Assembly: GCA_948567375.1 (NCBI GenBank)
Contig: OX419759.1
Span: 25,273,493-25,337,492, forward strand
Source: Lunularia cruciata
Lineage: Eukaryota > Streptophyta > Marchantiopsida > Lunulariales > Lunulariaceae
Length of the DNA: 64,000 nt
Reading direction: 5' to 3'
Below, in pieces: positions 30,420 through 44,600 of this stretch. The notes under the pieces were generated by a model, which worked only from the letters and a program-made list of their open reading frames with translations, made no database searches and had not been told where the DNA came from. A program made the position numbers and the translations under genes. The first letter of the stretch is position 1; each line of letters begins with the position of its first letter.

Positions 30420-32640
30420 TAGAACCAAACAAGAAAACCTTTAGCACCAAGGAGGTAAGGCATTGTAATCAGGCTACATCTATACTATTAAACCAAATGA
30501 AGGTAAAATTACTACTTTTAATAGCTTTTGCTCCACATCCAAGGTCCTTGCTCATTCAAGGACTTGTGTATTGCACCAAACAATCAATTTTGTACTATAT
30601 TTAAGAAATCCAATTAATTTCATCACCACATTCAACCACATTCATAGTTGCATGATGAGAGCAAGGCTCATGAAAATACCACTCACATAATGCTAACTTT
30701 TACAACACTCCTTATATTTGCGAAACTGCAAATTACCCAAAACCTTTGGGTAATTTTGGAATCCTTGTTTTGAAGCCATGTCCAAGAATTATGCACATTG
30801 TGGCTTTCAAAAGGGCCAACATTGGATCAATGTTGTCCTTAGGGATGTATGCCGCATGCTTGAAAAATAGAAGAAAGTACTAATACACTATGATATCCCA
30901 TACTTTAAGGAAAAAAGATGAGATTAGCAATGTTCCCAAGTTAATACAGAAACACAAGAGAAATTTAATATGTACATCCCATCATCACACCTTGATCCTC
31001 ATTCTCTCCTAAATATTATTCAAATTTTCTTTTTCAACATGGTCAACAACAACATTTAAACCATATCCACTGGTGTATTTTTGTTGGATGGTCCTAGAGG
31101 TTTAAAAAAAACATTCTTATGATATGCTTTTGGTCTACATCCAATCATAAGTGAAATTTTCTTTAACCTTAGCTTCTTTGGGCGCAGTTGCTTTGAACAC
31201 ACCCAAAGGATAAAGCATGCACTCCTGAGCCAAGATACCAATCACCATTATGTCCAACTTCATTTGCAATTTCAACAAACAAAGTGCAATTGTAGAATTA
31301 TTTAAGATGGCAACGCTTATCGTGTAGGATGAAGCTATGAGAACCGACTATCATGCTTTCAAGACCTTCAATATATAATTATAGGATGTCATGGCCTCAG
31401 ACCTTTTGTTCGCTGGCAAAGTGGGTATTCTTAGTTATGACTTTTGCCAAATTTGTGCCAATGGTTCAAAATGAAAGCCATGCGTAGATTGGGAAAAATA
31501 TTCTCATTAAAAGTCCACTTTGGAGAAGCATTTGAGTCTTCCACATCCGGACTAATATGCACGTACAAGACAATGAACAAGAAAGCATTGCTTTCAAGGC
31601 TCTTTCTACAAGTTGGAGATAGCACTAAATTACTATAAGATGACCGCATCTTTTCCTTGATCAAACAGTCATTCGTTACAATGAGAATGATGATGGCGCT
31701 TCCTTACACTCTCTCATTTCTGTTGTCTTCCGTGATATGCAAGAGATGCTTTCGACAGGGATTGCATGTCAAACACTACAACAAAAGACTACTTAGATAC
31801 CATTAATAATGAAGTTGCTTCCATGTTCCCAAGAAAAATAGTAACATTCAGTTCCGAAGGACACCCAAAGTTTATATAAGCTTAAAATCTTGAATTTGCT
31901 TACATTAACCGGCTTGCCTCCGCACAAGTTTAACCTCAAATTTTGCACTCCAAACATATGTCTATGCAATTTGGATCACAAAAACTGATTTTGCAATGGG
32001 ACATACTTGAGTCTTCTTTCCAAGGATCTTATTGGAACACTCGGATGCGCTTCATACTCAAAAGAAACATTTCTTGATCCATCTTGCATTTATATTGACC
32101 ATCAAGAAGTCCCTCGGCAATTGAATACCTCACCCTAGTCTTACCTAACTAGTTTTCACCCAGGGTCAACTCTACGATGCTCTCTCAAGAAGTACTACAG
32201 ATATAAAAATATTAGTGAAGGATCAGAAAATCCAAGGAAATGATAGTACATTCATTTCAAATATTATTTTCAAAGACATAATTAGGCAGGTAATGATAAA
32301 ATCAGATGTAATAAATTATCTATACTAGAGGAGGTATTCATACTGGAAGCTTTAACGAATATCCATAATACGAAAAGAAAACCTTGGAATAACTATATCA
32401 AAGAAGTTAAACTTGGAATAATTATATTACAGAACAAAACGCTATTCTTCACATATGGTAATCCATAAGAGAGAATTCAGACTAAATAATGCTTCTCCGG
32501 ATATTGTTGTAGTTGTATGTAGATCTTATTAATGAGATAGCTATGATCTCCTAGATACAATAAGATATACTTTTCATTGGGATACTAAAGGGGCTTAGCT
32601 CCATTTACCACCTAGGTTTTATTTGACACAAACGGTTTGA
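30420..32640. other. Unassigned AT-rich DNA
   Basis: No conserved protein motif, RNA gene or matched terminal repeat was found. It may include further Helitron-derived sequence beyond 30290, but I could not follow it. Only short frames occur. Confidence 0.4.
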
Positions 32641-34570
32641 GGAGATCTTCCCACAATTCTTATTCTTGTTATATATGCGCGTCGCCTTTAGTGTGAAACG
32701 CACCTACAAACAAATGGCGCAACAGTTACGCATGAGTACCAAATATGCTAATGATGCAAACATGTAACATGGTTTAGGGTTTTAGTGATGAAAAGCTGCA
32801 TATGTGTTACCCTCATTAGAAATCACACACGCACAGTGTCACACCAAGTCACACCATATCGTTCTATCAGATACAGCAACTGGACTATATGACTCTCCTT
32901 GTGCGTCTAACAAAACTAGAATCAGTTCATGTTGGATTAGAAGAGAGACTAAAGGGTAATACGAAGGATGTTTCCATCTATTCCAATTTCCACAAGACAA
33001 GATTTCCAGAAGACAAGACTATTAATTGTACGTTATTATATGCCATGAGTGTCAAAGAACATCTCATTTCACCTTACTACTTGTCATTTAAAGTCAAAGA
33101 CACAAATTCATGGTTGCTATTGTCATGTTGTGTTATATCTCACCATCCTCATGTAGATATCAGGATTATGAATTTCTAAAACATCCTCTTCACTGCGCAT
33201 CGAGATTCTGGTCATCACCCGATAATTTAATTCGAAGTGGACAACGCGGAGGAAAGAGAAGAGATGCCGTACGTAAGGCATCTCCACGCACAATGAGATT
33301 CTTGACAATTTGTTGACACTCATAAGATATCGATGAGATGCCTGTAGCTTGTCGGTACACCAGGATCATTGATCAAGGATGTTGGAAGAAATACATTTCG
33401 GTACTAGCAGTTTCAAACATAGGGTTCTGTGGTTTTGGATCCGGACTACTAAAGGGGACAGATCAGTATTTTTCTTCAACAAAAGACTTTAGGGGAGTGA
33501 CCAGAAACAGACAAAGTTTTCCGGAAATACCCAAAACCCACACAGAAATGGAGTTTCCTCTTGGTTTGAGGGGGGACAGAATTCGACCAGATTACACTCC
33601 ATGCTTCAGCTCTCGCGTGTTGATTCACTGTCCCAGATCTTTATGTCGGGAAAAGTAGCTCAATTCACTCTTTGTTACTTCAATAATGTTGAATGATACA
33701 TGTATCATCAAAGGAGACAGATGCATGGTGTCCTTAGTCGTTAACGAGGAATCCAACACATTACAAAAGTTGAGTTCCTCCACATTACCGGCATAGTCAC
33801 GCGTTGGAATTGACTAATATAGAAGCAATTGCAACTGTAGAATTTCCTTGCGGCTACCTGCAGACAGATATATTAATCTAGTCATTAACGCCCCAGACAT
33901 GGCCCCGTTCCATTCTAATCGCCTGGTTGCTTCAGGGTACAGAACATGGGAAAGTGTACGAAAATGTCCTCTTGGGAGATTACCGGAGAGAAATCTAGAC
34001 TATGTACGTGAGGCCCAAACCTACCCCAATACAAGAGATGCCTTGTGTCGGGTATGGATACTAACTAAGAAGGAGATGACTACGGAGAAATTCGCCTTTT
34101 GTAGATAAGAAGATTTTGAGTACAATTCTATTGTATTTTCAGCACTTGTTTAATATAAGATGACAAGATAAGAGGTAACCACCCTGAACATTCGGAACCA
34201 CACTGCCTCTTCTGGCATGTCATGGATTGAATTGCTCCATTGTTTAGATTTAAGTATGGCGGGAAGTTTTCTTGGTAAATAGACTTCCGATTATCCAACA
34301 AAGAAGAAATTGTAATTACTTTGACAAGATTTAAAGGGAATATGGCGTCTTGTCCTATAAACACACAATATATCTAAATCATAATCCATATCAAGCTCCA
34401 TTAAGTGTCATATACTTCATTATATGAAGATAGTAATAAAATAAACAGATATATGTCTGAAATTTTATACATAAAAAAGAATGAAGATTAAGTTCAACTT
34501 TAATATACTTACTTAACCTGTTCGTAACTTCTTCATTTTCTTTCAATCGTTCTTGTTATCTATGCGGGTC
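32641..34570. other. Low-repeat segment bounded by a short direct repeat
   Basis: This stretch has less biased composition than its surroundings and shows no family A or B similarity. Similar phrases, ttcttgttat-tatgcg-gtcgccttt, occur at about 32661-32690 and 34549-34577 in the same orientation. Frames up to 106 codons occur (33338-33658), but I recognise no domain. It could be host intergenic DNA, a decayed host gene or an unknown transposon. Confidence 0.35.
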
Positions 34571-37217
34571 GCCTTTCCAAGTTGGAGATTTATAACCCAT
34601 CTTCTTATCTAGATCGCGTTCAGCTTTTTTCACTTGTAATCCTCATTGATAATTGATGATATGAGGTTGATCAAAGCCTGGCCAAGTATATAACGAACAT
34701 AAGGAGCAGAATGTTCTTTGGAAATGTTATCTACCTCACTATACTACATATGCGAACAATTTCATCAGTTTCGTCTTACTCAAGTTTCATCCAAGGGTAC
34801 GAAACCGGAACAAGGATCTCACATACTAGAAGGAGAATATGTCACAACAATTTACCAGAATAATTTAGTAGAATCTGACATATAAATCACCAATCATTTC
34901 TAGAAAATACTTCAAAAAGTATCTAGAAATCTTTTTATAGAGGAACAGCTAGAAGGTACCTACCTAGACATTGAGTAGGCTAACAAGGTACCAAGATCTT
35001 TTTGCATATAACGTCTTGAGAAACCTTCCTAATAATTGAGTAACTTGACTAGGAAGTTAATAGCTTAGTCCACTAGAAATAAAGTCTATATCCACCCCGA
35101 GTATATATAACTAAGAAAGCCTTAGGTCATTTTGCAATCTAAAATTCACTCCACTCAGTTATTGTTGTCCATCTTTTCCCTTATACTTTCTACTTGTTCT
35201 TGAACTCTAGTTGTTTAGATTGAGACTCCACTCTAAGTTTACAAATAACTTGGACTTGAAATTAATGGATAACTTATAGGCTTATTCTTAATATTTAGAC
35301 AGATACATTGATCTTTATTAGTTTTAGGGCTTTATTTACTTATCTATTTATTTGATGAATTCACAATTAAACCTTTTCTACACTTCAAAAAATAATCAAG
35401 TAAATTGGATGAGGTTTTATATATTATTAGTGAAAGATCAACCTCATTGATTATATGTAATAATCCAAAAATTAATTTAATGACTTTTATAGTTCACCTC
35501 CAAAGTGTGGATTATTGCACAATACGACTCTCTAATGAGTATTGGACATATAACTAGTATGAAGGTTTTTAATTGTGCTTGCTCTTTCTCAAACATCTTC
35601 AAATGAATATAAAGAGAATAACTCCTCTACTACAATTTAACTGATCAGATGATAACCTTGATTTAGGATCTACTAACCTCATTGAATCTCCTTCAACTTA
35701 GTAAGCCTTGTAACTTCAACAAGACTTAAGCTAACTTGTTTAGCCTAAATAAGTTAGCTTTAGTCTTAATTAGGCTAGTTGAAGCAACGAAGATTATTTA
35801 TCCAGACTTAAAAAAGAACTTTCTAATTATGAGATGAAATTTGGTGAACATTTCTGTAAGCAATAAGATGTCTATACTTCTTGCTAGCCAACCAAATCTT
35901 AAATAAAGTTACATTATACTCCAAAGTAACTCAATTGAACACAAATTTGATGTATGTACTTAGAAAAACTATTATGAAAGTATTAAATTTTAAATTAATA
36001 TATGATGTATTCTTAATATTTTAATCAAATGATAAAAAAATTCAATTCTTATTAACCATAATTAAAATTGAAATAATTTTTACTTAATTATGATGATTAA
36101 ATATTGACAAAGCTATTTATCACTTGTTTGATAGATAAATTAATCAGTCATCTATATTTATTGAAATATCCTATGATATCTGTAACATTTCTAATTATAT
36201 GATAAAATAATAAATTACTATATATAGCTGAAGAAATTGCATATAATCCAAGAGTGGGCTGTCATTTTAACAAGGAATATGTTGATTTCGCAATACCTTA
36301 ACTTAATCTTAATTTGGCTTTACTTAACCCTAGTGAAGATCACATGGTTGAAAATAGCCTTTTTAAAACTTAATTAGCTCCAACTAGCTTTTAAAAAATA
36401 CTTTAGCTTTAGCTAAGCCTTTTGAACTTATAAATCATGAAGTAGAAATTTAAGTATTAATCAAGACTTAGAAGAAATATCTTGAATATAACAGCATCAA
36501 TGGAGTTTATGACTTACATGTTCATATCTTTTTTATTTATTTACCCAATTATATTCTATATCCAATATTATATAAATGATTTTTAAAAAGATTTATAATC
36601 TCTCTCTCGCATATTCACTGAATTGATAAGACAATTGCTTGACAGATCTTGTTTCATATTAAATTTAAAAAGAAAACACACTCCAGAAATGAATGAAGAG
36701 GAACTCACTGATCTCGAAGACATGATCAAGGGAGATTTCAAAATATATCATCAAGGGAGATCTGGTATCTGATTATGTTGTCTTGGCTAGTAAATCCTTA
36801 TTTCTTTGGTTTTTGTACTTTGCTTTTGACCATGAAACACAAGTAGGCATGATTGTTGGGTTTTCCATCTAGCAACTTTACTTACATTTGGATATGTGGT
36901 AAGCTTGTTGCCTGAACAATTTGGAAGGAAGTGGGAGTGCGTATTTCTCGGAATGGTCAGATTACAAATAGTTGAGTATGGGAAGCACTTTGAGTAATCT
37001 CAAGGCAAATTCAGCAGCTATAGTACAAGCCCCACCCTGCTCTGTCTTGCTGTGTGAAAGTCTCCTAGGGAAATTGAGTGTGAAGATGGAGTTGGACCTG
37101 GAGCTTTTGTTTTGTTGCCACAATTATTCTTTTCAAATATTGAAATGGTTTGTGTTTGTCAGATTTCAAATTTGAGAGGAATTACGCTTAGGATTTGACA
37201 ATTTCAGTTACAAATTG
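34571..37217. other. AT-rich DNA with a possible unrelated LTR start
   Basis: At 34828-34841 a purine run (ctagaaggagaata) directly precedes tgtcacaac, resembling a PPT-LTR junction of another retrotransposon. A TATA-like tatatataac follows near 35104. No second LTR, PBS or coding region was found, so this is tentative. From 35300 to 36900 the DNA is strongly AT-rich with no gene. Confidence 0.25.
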
Positions 37218-40200
37218 TGTGGTACCCCCATTTTTTGGTTTTGAATGGTTTTTATAATATTTTGAAGAAGAAGTACGTTAGTAAAGCCAAAAGAAGGCTA
37301 AACAGGAAGGAAAATGAGAAGAAACGTGTGTTTGGCCCAAACCCGAAGTCTACCTCGGGCCAAGTCCGAAGGACTCGGGATGGACGAGAGAGAAAGACAA
37401 AGAAGAGGACTTCATATCGGGTAGTGCAGCCTGACCCAAAGAACCTGTAACAAACTTCTTTGGGGCTTCCCAATCAAGAAAGTACGCTGGAAGAAATTGA
37501 CGCCCTTTGGATCAAGAAGTTCTTGATAGTGACAAGCGACAATCTCACGGAATTGGTAATTGGCACAGAGAAACAATTGAAGAATGACCAATCAGCACAG
37601 GACTATAAAATCAAAGATTTTTGCAAGGAAGCAGCGTAATGTCCAAACGCTACCCTGTCCCTATTCAAAGTCAACCTGAAGTAATGCAAATTGCAAATCT
37701 GCAAGAAGACAAGTGGGTTAGGATCTGGAGAACGACCTTTCACAAGAAAAGAGTTAGGAAACACACGATGGGCCCAGAAGTGAGTAAGCAAAGTGCGGTG
37801 AGAGGGCAGGCAATGCGTAGATTAGATGTAGTGGCGTAGATTGAGGTCTTAGTGAGGCTTTGTATTACGTTCCTGGCCTGGAACTAGAAGTTCAGTTTCT
37901 AGGTTTCATGGTAGAAATTGCAGCAAGTGATTGCAAGAATGGGCCAAAGCACAAGGAGAAGAGAGGAAATCTGGCTCAATGGATGGAGTCGGATGGGAGG
38001 ATAGTCTTGGAGAGAGAAGTATGAGAGATAAGAGGTACCACCTTCTATTGGAAGTGTGATGCCTCAAAAGAGACTGCCAAGGTGAGGAATTCTTTCAATC
38101 AATCTCGCACCAAGAATGAGTATAAGGTGGATAGCTATAGAGATCTCAAGCATAGAGGGATTGTAAGCATGGTGATGGCAATGTTCAAGCTAGAGCAAAC
38201 CACCTATGTCACTATACAACAGGCGGTGTTCTTTCACCAAATGTTTGTAGGAGAAGAATTAGATTGGGCAAAATGAATGCATTTGTGAGTGGGGTAGATG
38301 ATTTTGGGTTGGAGAATGGATATGCCACCACATTACTTTGTGCCCTTTGCAACTCATTTCTATTTTTGGCTTAATTTACTGACTCTGGGGGAGAGAAACT
38401 GAATGCAATCGCACTTCTATCCAAATCTGAGTAAGGAGGCGGATGCTGATGAACAATATATATGGAGAGAGTGCAAGAAGGGGACGAGTATGACAAGAAG
38501 AGTGGGAAGGAGAAAATTGTAGCGATTGACATCCCAAGGGCAAGGAAGAAAACTAAGCCTGAAAGTTGCCTGGCAACAAGACAGCCGTAGAAGATGCAGA
38601 AGAGTAACCCGAGGGCAGCGGTGGTGAAAGCAAAAGAATTGACTCTAGAAGAAGAAGGGAAGTCCAAAGGAGAAATTGAGTCAAAAGGTGAAGCTTTGGG
38701 AGGAGAAGAAGAGTTCAAACTACAAAGAGCAGAATCAAGTAGTGGCAGTGAAGGCAAGGCAGAAGTTCAGCAAACCCAATGAAGGAGTGTGGACATAGGA
38801 AAGCCAAGTCCCGAGGTCTCTACTATCAAACAAGGATGTGAGAAGAAGGAAGGAGAAGGAGTCTTGGCATGTCCAAGAACTACTAGAGGAAGAAAAGTGT
38901 GCATGCAGCCAAGGTGGGGCCTAGTAAGGTCACCATAGAAGAAGAGGAGATGAAGAAACCTTGAAGGTACAAAGATCGTGACTTTGGAGTAAGGTGCAAA
39001 GATCGTGACTTATAAGGTGCAAAGATTGTGACTTTGTAGGAAGGTTGCCTACAGAGGAAGATGATATCTGGGCCGATGAAAACAAGTACAATGGAGTGGA
39101 GTATCTATCAAAAGTCATGTGTCCACTATTGGTGATTTTGTAGTAGAAGAAAGTAGAGATGGCAAGCGCTAACCTTGATGTGCGAGATGAGTTGGCAGTA
39201 GTAGAGAAGTGGAGTGCAGAAACCTTGTTGTTGCAAGTAAGCTAACAAGGGTAGAGATGGAAGCCAAAGAACTTTGGGTAGAGGAGACTCTTTGGAGTAA
39301 GCATTCTGAAGTAATGAGAGAAGTTCTGGTGAAGTGTCACAAGTAAGCTAAGGAGAAGATGGCATTAGTCGAGGTTCCAAAGGGAGGAATTGCTTACGCA
39401 AGAGTAGAATTAATACATTCAAAAGCAAGTGTAGCCATAATGGAGCAAGAGTTGGAGGGTCTAAAGAAGAAGGCCGTTGAGAAAGATCAAGCCTAGCAGT
39501 GAGAGTCAGCAAAATGCGGTAGTGAAGAAGATCAATTGCAAGGATTGTTAAGGATGGCAAAAGAAAAAGTTGTTATAAATCGACAAGAGAAGGAGGCGAT
39601 GAAGGTTGAATTTGAGGATGAATTACAAACGTATTGCAACAAAATGGAGGAAGAAAGAAAGAGAGATGCTCAAGACTATGTGGAACCCAATGCCGTAGCG
39701 GGAGTAGTAGATGAGATAAAGGCAATGCTCACCATGGAGGTTGAAGGGAAATTGGAAGAAGCTAGATTGCACAAATTGAAGTTGTTGGTGCAGTAGACAA
39801 GAAAGAAGAAGGCAAAGGACATAGAGTTGAATAATTTTTTAATTTGTTTGTGTGAACGAGTAGATAGGAAAATGTTAGACTTAGGAGACAATGTGTGTCT
39901 TAGATTGGATCTTGTTAGGACAGAGTTGGATAAACTTTGTAGTGAAGTACAAGTAGATAGAAGACCCAAAGTTAGAGAGGAAGGAGTGCATGTGACTTTG
40001 GAGTTGTTATCTGAGAACTTAGAAGGAAGTGGGTCTAGAGATAACGAGTTGGATAGGTTACCCACTAGTGCAATTGTAGTTTTTAGTGAAGAAATTGTAG
40101 ACATAGAAGAGTTAGAAGTAGAATCTAGTAGACCCAAAGATGGAGAAATTCTCAAAGGAACATCGAGTTTGGAGGCCAAAGTTGAAGTAGACTTTGGATT

Positions 40201-41012
40201 GGATTAACAATTTTGAGATATGAAGAGGTAGATATGAAGAGGTAGATATGAAGAGGTGCATTGTCATTTTGGATCTATAGATTTATAGAGTTGTTGTAGA
40301 ATGGTATAGTTGTTAGATAAATGTTGAAGTGCTTTGCCTATTTAAAGGTGGCATTGTTATGTTGTTCAGTATTCATAATTTCTAAAGATAGATAAAGCAA
40401 AGTGATGATTTTAGTGCTTGTTGCTTGAGCTTAATTCCAGGTGTCAATTTTGTGTGTGTGTTTGTGAGTGTTTGGAGAATTTTGAAGTGCAAATTAGTAT
40501 GTTTATTGGATGTTAGATTCCACAACCATGATCTTCATTCTGTATCTTTGATCTTAAGTGAAGTGCAATCTAAGCAATACCTTGATAGATCTAAGAGGAA
40601 TTGTAGTGTTGGTAGTATTCTGCAATTGTGAGTGTAGCGCAATGTTGATGTGAAGCAATTTTGATCAAGGAAGTTTTGCCTTCAGCGGAGGGGTGGAACA
40701 CAATTTTGAGGTGAAGTCATTTTGCAGTGAAGTGCCGTCTTTGAGAGAATCTAAATCATCACAATCAAGATTTGTTAGGCCAGAATTTGCTATGTTTTGA
40801 TTATAAGTGTGTGAATTAGTGACAAGTTGTTGAAATTGAGTGCTTGTTACTTTCTTTGAAGTGTAGTTTCTACCTGAGAGATTGAAGACTCAACCAAGAA
40901 GAACTAAGATTGTTACTTTACTTTGTATTTGGACATTTCTGACCAATATCTTTGCGGGGACAAACTTTACTTACCTGATTACTGCAAAAGTGATATTTGC
41001 TGGGTTGTCACA
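37218..41012 (+). mobile_element. Family A solo LTR (A6)
   Basis: It starts tgtggtaccc and ends gttgtcaca, 3795 bp, about the length of the complete 5' LTR. Flanks are aattg (37213-37217) and aatta (41013-41017), a 4-of-5 target duplication. TATA 1 lies at 37602, the U3 ORF remnant at 37639-40207, TATA 2 at 40339, then R-U5. No PBS follows, so it is a solo LTR. Confidence 0.88.
37639..40207 (+). pseudogene. U3 ORF relic in solo LTR A6
   Basis: The ATG at 37639 lies about 37 bp after the TATA box and gives MSKRY..., comparable to the conserved MSSNF start. MRRLDVVA occurs near 37815, and TKNEYKVDSY with QAVFFHQMFVGEELDWAK near 38110-38275. The acidic middle lies at 38594-38780. Coiled-coil pieces lie near 39360-39796 and the C-terminal part at 39827-40207, ending at TAA. 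The overall span (2569 bp) is close to that of the complete element's ORF (2574 bp), so length is conserved although many stops have accumulated. Confidence 0.7.
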
Positions 41013-41617
41013 AATTAGCTCAAGCATAAAGTTGTGTCACAACAATTTCAGTTACAAATTGGCTCAAGCACAAAGTTGTGTCATGTGGGTTAAAGCATAA
41101 GGCTTCAAGAGAAGTTCCAAAAGATGATTTACAAGTCTTGTTGCCATTACTAAAGCAAGAAAACTCCCTTATGTGAAATCCAGATTAAGCATGAGAAACA
41201 ATTGTACAATGGTCTACTGGGTTCCTTGAGGAAGGCTTTGTACTATTTGGTAGTGCACAATGGGACAAAGTGAGCAAGAGAGGGGACAAAGTGATCAATG
41301 AAATATGCCAAAGAGTGTGTGGGGACAAAGGAATAAGTGCAAAATGATTGAGCCAAACAAAGAGCAACATCAGAAATCCAACAACACAACACAATTGAAC
41401 AACAACTTTAATATAGAATAAATGAGGTATAAGTGCATTTGAAAATTAGGTATTTTGGTGCATATAGAGTTCTTGTACCAAATGGAGTACTTGTATTGGA
41501 TAGTTGTACTAGCCTTCATCAAAGAGCTCCTAAGGACCCTTGCTTTTTTGGGGAACATGTTGCAACTGCGGTTTGGGAGTAGTATCCTCTCAATATAGGA
41601 TTGATATTAGGGGAGGC
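41013..41617. other. Spacer between two solo LTRs
   Basis: About 600 bp without coding potential. A short phrase (ggctcaagca-aaagttgtgtca) occurs twice near 41020-41085, and the phrase caatttcagttacaaatt also occurs just left of the neighbouring solo LTR, at about 37199. The target of that LTR was therefore within a small local repeat. Confidence 0.55.
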
Positions 41618-44600
41618 TGTAGTACCCACATTTTCTGTTTTTGTTCTATTTTGAACAAGAAGTGTACAGATAAAGTTGTATTGAACCTGATTTGCATTAA
41701 AAGAAGGAGAATTGTGTCTTTGGATTGAAACCCAAAGTAAAGTGACTTCCTTGTGTTAGGATAGAAGTACTCGGATTGGACTTGGCACAAAGAAACCCAA
41801 AATAAGGAAACTTTGCATTGGAGCCATCAACCCGATGTGAAGACAACGTAACAACTTTCCTTTGGATTTGTCCATCAAAAAAGTACAAGAAAGAAAATGG
41901 ATAAGGCACAAATGACTAAACTTGACAATGCCAAGATGAACTCATGCAAAAGGTGTGATTTTTAGTGAAGAATGATGAAGAAATGACCGTATAGCAAAGG
42001 ACTATAAAATCAAGACTTTGTCAAGGGGACTTTGAAATATCACACAAGTATCCTAAGCCACTAAGTAGTTGACCCAAAGGAGTACTTGTAGAAAAGCCAT
42101 CTGATAGTTTGATGTTTAACAATCCTAAAGGAGTTAGGATCTTGAGACCAAGAGTCGGTAGAATTATCTTTTAGATACCACACGTTAGAGATTGTATGAT
42201 GTCAAAGAAGGGTGAGAAGAAGAGTCTCTCACTCGTAGTGAGAAATCCGGTGATTTGAAGGTTAGATATGATAGCTAGGATCAAAGTTCTAACTAGACTT
42301 TGGATCACTTTTCTGGCCTAGAACTAGAACTTGAGTTTTCCATGGTTCATGGTAGAAGTAGCTTCAAGTGATTGTGAGGAGAGACCTGAGAATGATGAGA
42401 AGTGAGGCAATCCGGATTGATGGACAGAGTTGGATTGGAGATTGGTGCTGGGAAGAGAGATTGGTGAGGAAATTGGGGCTACATTCCTTGGGAAAGGAGA
42501 GCATGCGGAGAAGCCTAACAAAGTCCGCAATTCCTTCACTACGTTGCATACAAAGAATGGGTACAAAGCTGATATTTATTGGGACCTGGTCAGGCAAATT
42601 ATCACTGGGGTGATGATGGCACTCTTCAAGCCTGATTGCACTACATATGTAATGAAGCATCAGGCTGTGTTTTTTCCATCAGATGTTTGCAGGGCACTAA
42701 TGAATTGGGCAAAGTGTTTCACCAAAGAACATGGCAGATGTTGTGGTGTTGGAGAGATCAAGCCGGTCCCCACTACTTGGTGCCATTTGCTATACATTTC
42801 TACTTTGGTTTGAATCTAATGAAGGAGATAGAGCGCAAGAAGATAATGTCTCACTTCTATTTGGATTTACAAAAAGCAATGGATGAGGAGGAACAATAGT
42901 ATATCTGACACATCCAAAGTAGTGATGAGCACTATATAAGAACGGTGCAACACATGAGGATATTATTAGTTAATGTCCCAAAGGTGAGGAAGAGAAGTTG
43001 TCATGAGAAGAGTATGTCACCGGTCTAGCCTAGGAAGATGAGGAAGGTGAACCCAAGGCAAGACATTGTAGTGATCAATGAGTCATCAGGGGCAGAAGAG
43101 TTAGAAGGCAAAGCCAAGTACAATTAGAAGACTTGGGAGAAAAAGAAGAACCAGGGCCTACGCTGTGGAGTGAAGGGTTGAGCAGCAAAAGTGATGGTGA
43201 AATGGAAGTTCAACAATGAGGTGAAGACAATGTTGACATAGAAGAACAAGAGTCCCATGCAGCGATTGACTGCATGGGAAGAGGAGACATTTTGTGTCCA
43301 AAATTGCCAAGAACGGAAATAGAACAGACTCTAGAAGTCGAGCTGAAGTTGGAGTTTCAGAAGGGGAGAAGAAACAAGGAGAAGCATAAATTTTGATTCA
43401 ACATGACGAAGTAGACTATGTGTTAGAGGAAAAGAACTTGGATTGGACCAAAAGGAGGGGTACTTTGTATCGGAGTAGAAGTTTCAGGGCAGGATTATTT
43501 GTGGGTCCATATCTCAGGGATCACATGTCCAAATTGTGCATGCCATATCTAGCTGGAAGTGTCTTTTGCAGGGCTTTCTATTGCTACCAAAATTGTGAAG
43601 GTAAGAGGTTTGTAGCAGAAGTTACAAGCATTTGAAGTTTTTGTAGTATGTATTGAGTAGTTGAGTGATTTTGGGTTGTGTTCTTCTGGTCTATGTGACT
43701 TTGGGTGTAGAGACTTTGCCTCAGGATGAAGGTGACCCAATCCAAGGTAGTCAGTAATTGGATGCATGAGTCTTTGGGTCAGATATCTGAAGCGATTGAA
43801 ATAGTTAGGATAGAGATAGAAGAGATAGTTAGGATACACATGACTTTAATTTCAATCTTGATTGAAGATAGGATAGAATTAGAAGAGAAGTAGCTGTAGT
43901 GAATTAACCCAAAGTGCAAGAAACCTGAAGGAAGACCAATAAAAGACATTGGGTTGAATAAATTGTTGATTCATTTAAGAGAAATAGTAGATAGGAAGAT
44001 GTTAGAGGTAGGAGACAATGTGTGTCTCAGATTAGACTTAGTAAATTTAGAGTTAGAGAGACTTAGGAGTAGTGTGAAGGAGGAGAAGAAGTCCAAAGTA
44101 GTAGAAGTAGGAGTGCAAGTTTCTTTGAGTTGGTTGTCTGAGATATTAGAGAAGAGTGGGTCGTAGGATGAAGGAGTAGATAGGTTACCCATGAGTGCAA
44201 TTGTAGGTCAGGGTGAAGAAGTAGTAGAAATAGTGAAGGCATTAGTAGTATTTAGGTGGATCCAAAGAAAGGGAAATACTTGAAGTAGAATTGGGTTTGG
44301 AAGCCAAAGTCAAGGTTGACATCAGATCAGAGTAGTAACAATTTTAAGATTTGAAGAGGTAGATATGAAGAATTGCATTGTTATTTTGGATCTGTAGTTT
44401 GGTAAAGTTGTTAGGAAAGGATATGTTAGTTAGCTAACTATCAAAGTGCTCATCCTATTTATGGGAGGCATTTGCAATCTTATTATATTCAGTTTTGTAA
44501 TTTCTAAAGTTGAGTAAAGCAAAGTGCTGCAAGACATTACACATCATTTTCATACATTTCCAAGAATCAATTTTGTGGTTGTGTTTGTGAGTGTTTGGAG

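Noticed and set aside
33338-34108. Plus-strand frames of 106 and 86 codons as a possible host gene
   Set aside because: No recognisable domain, no consistent frame across the two, and no clear splice structure. Kept only as an unassigned segment.
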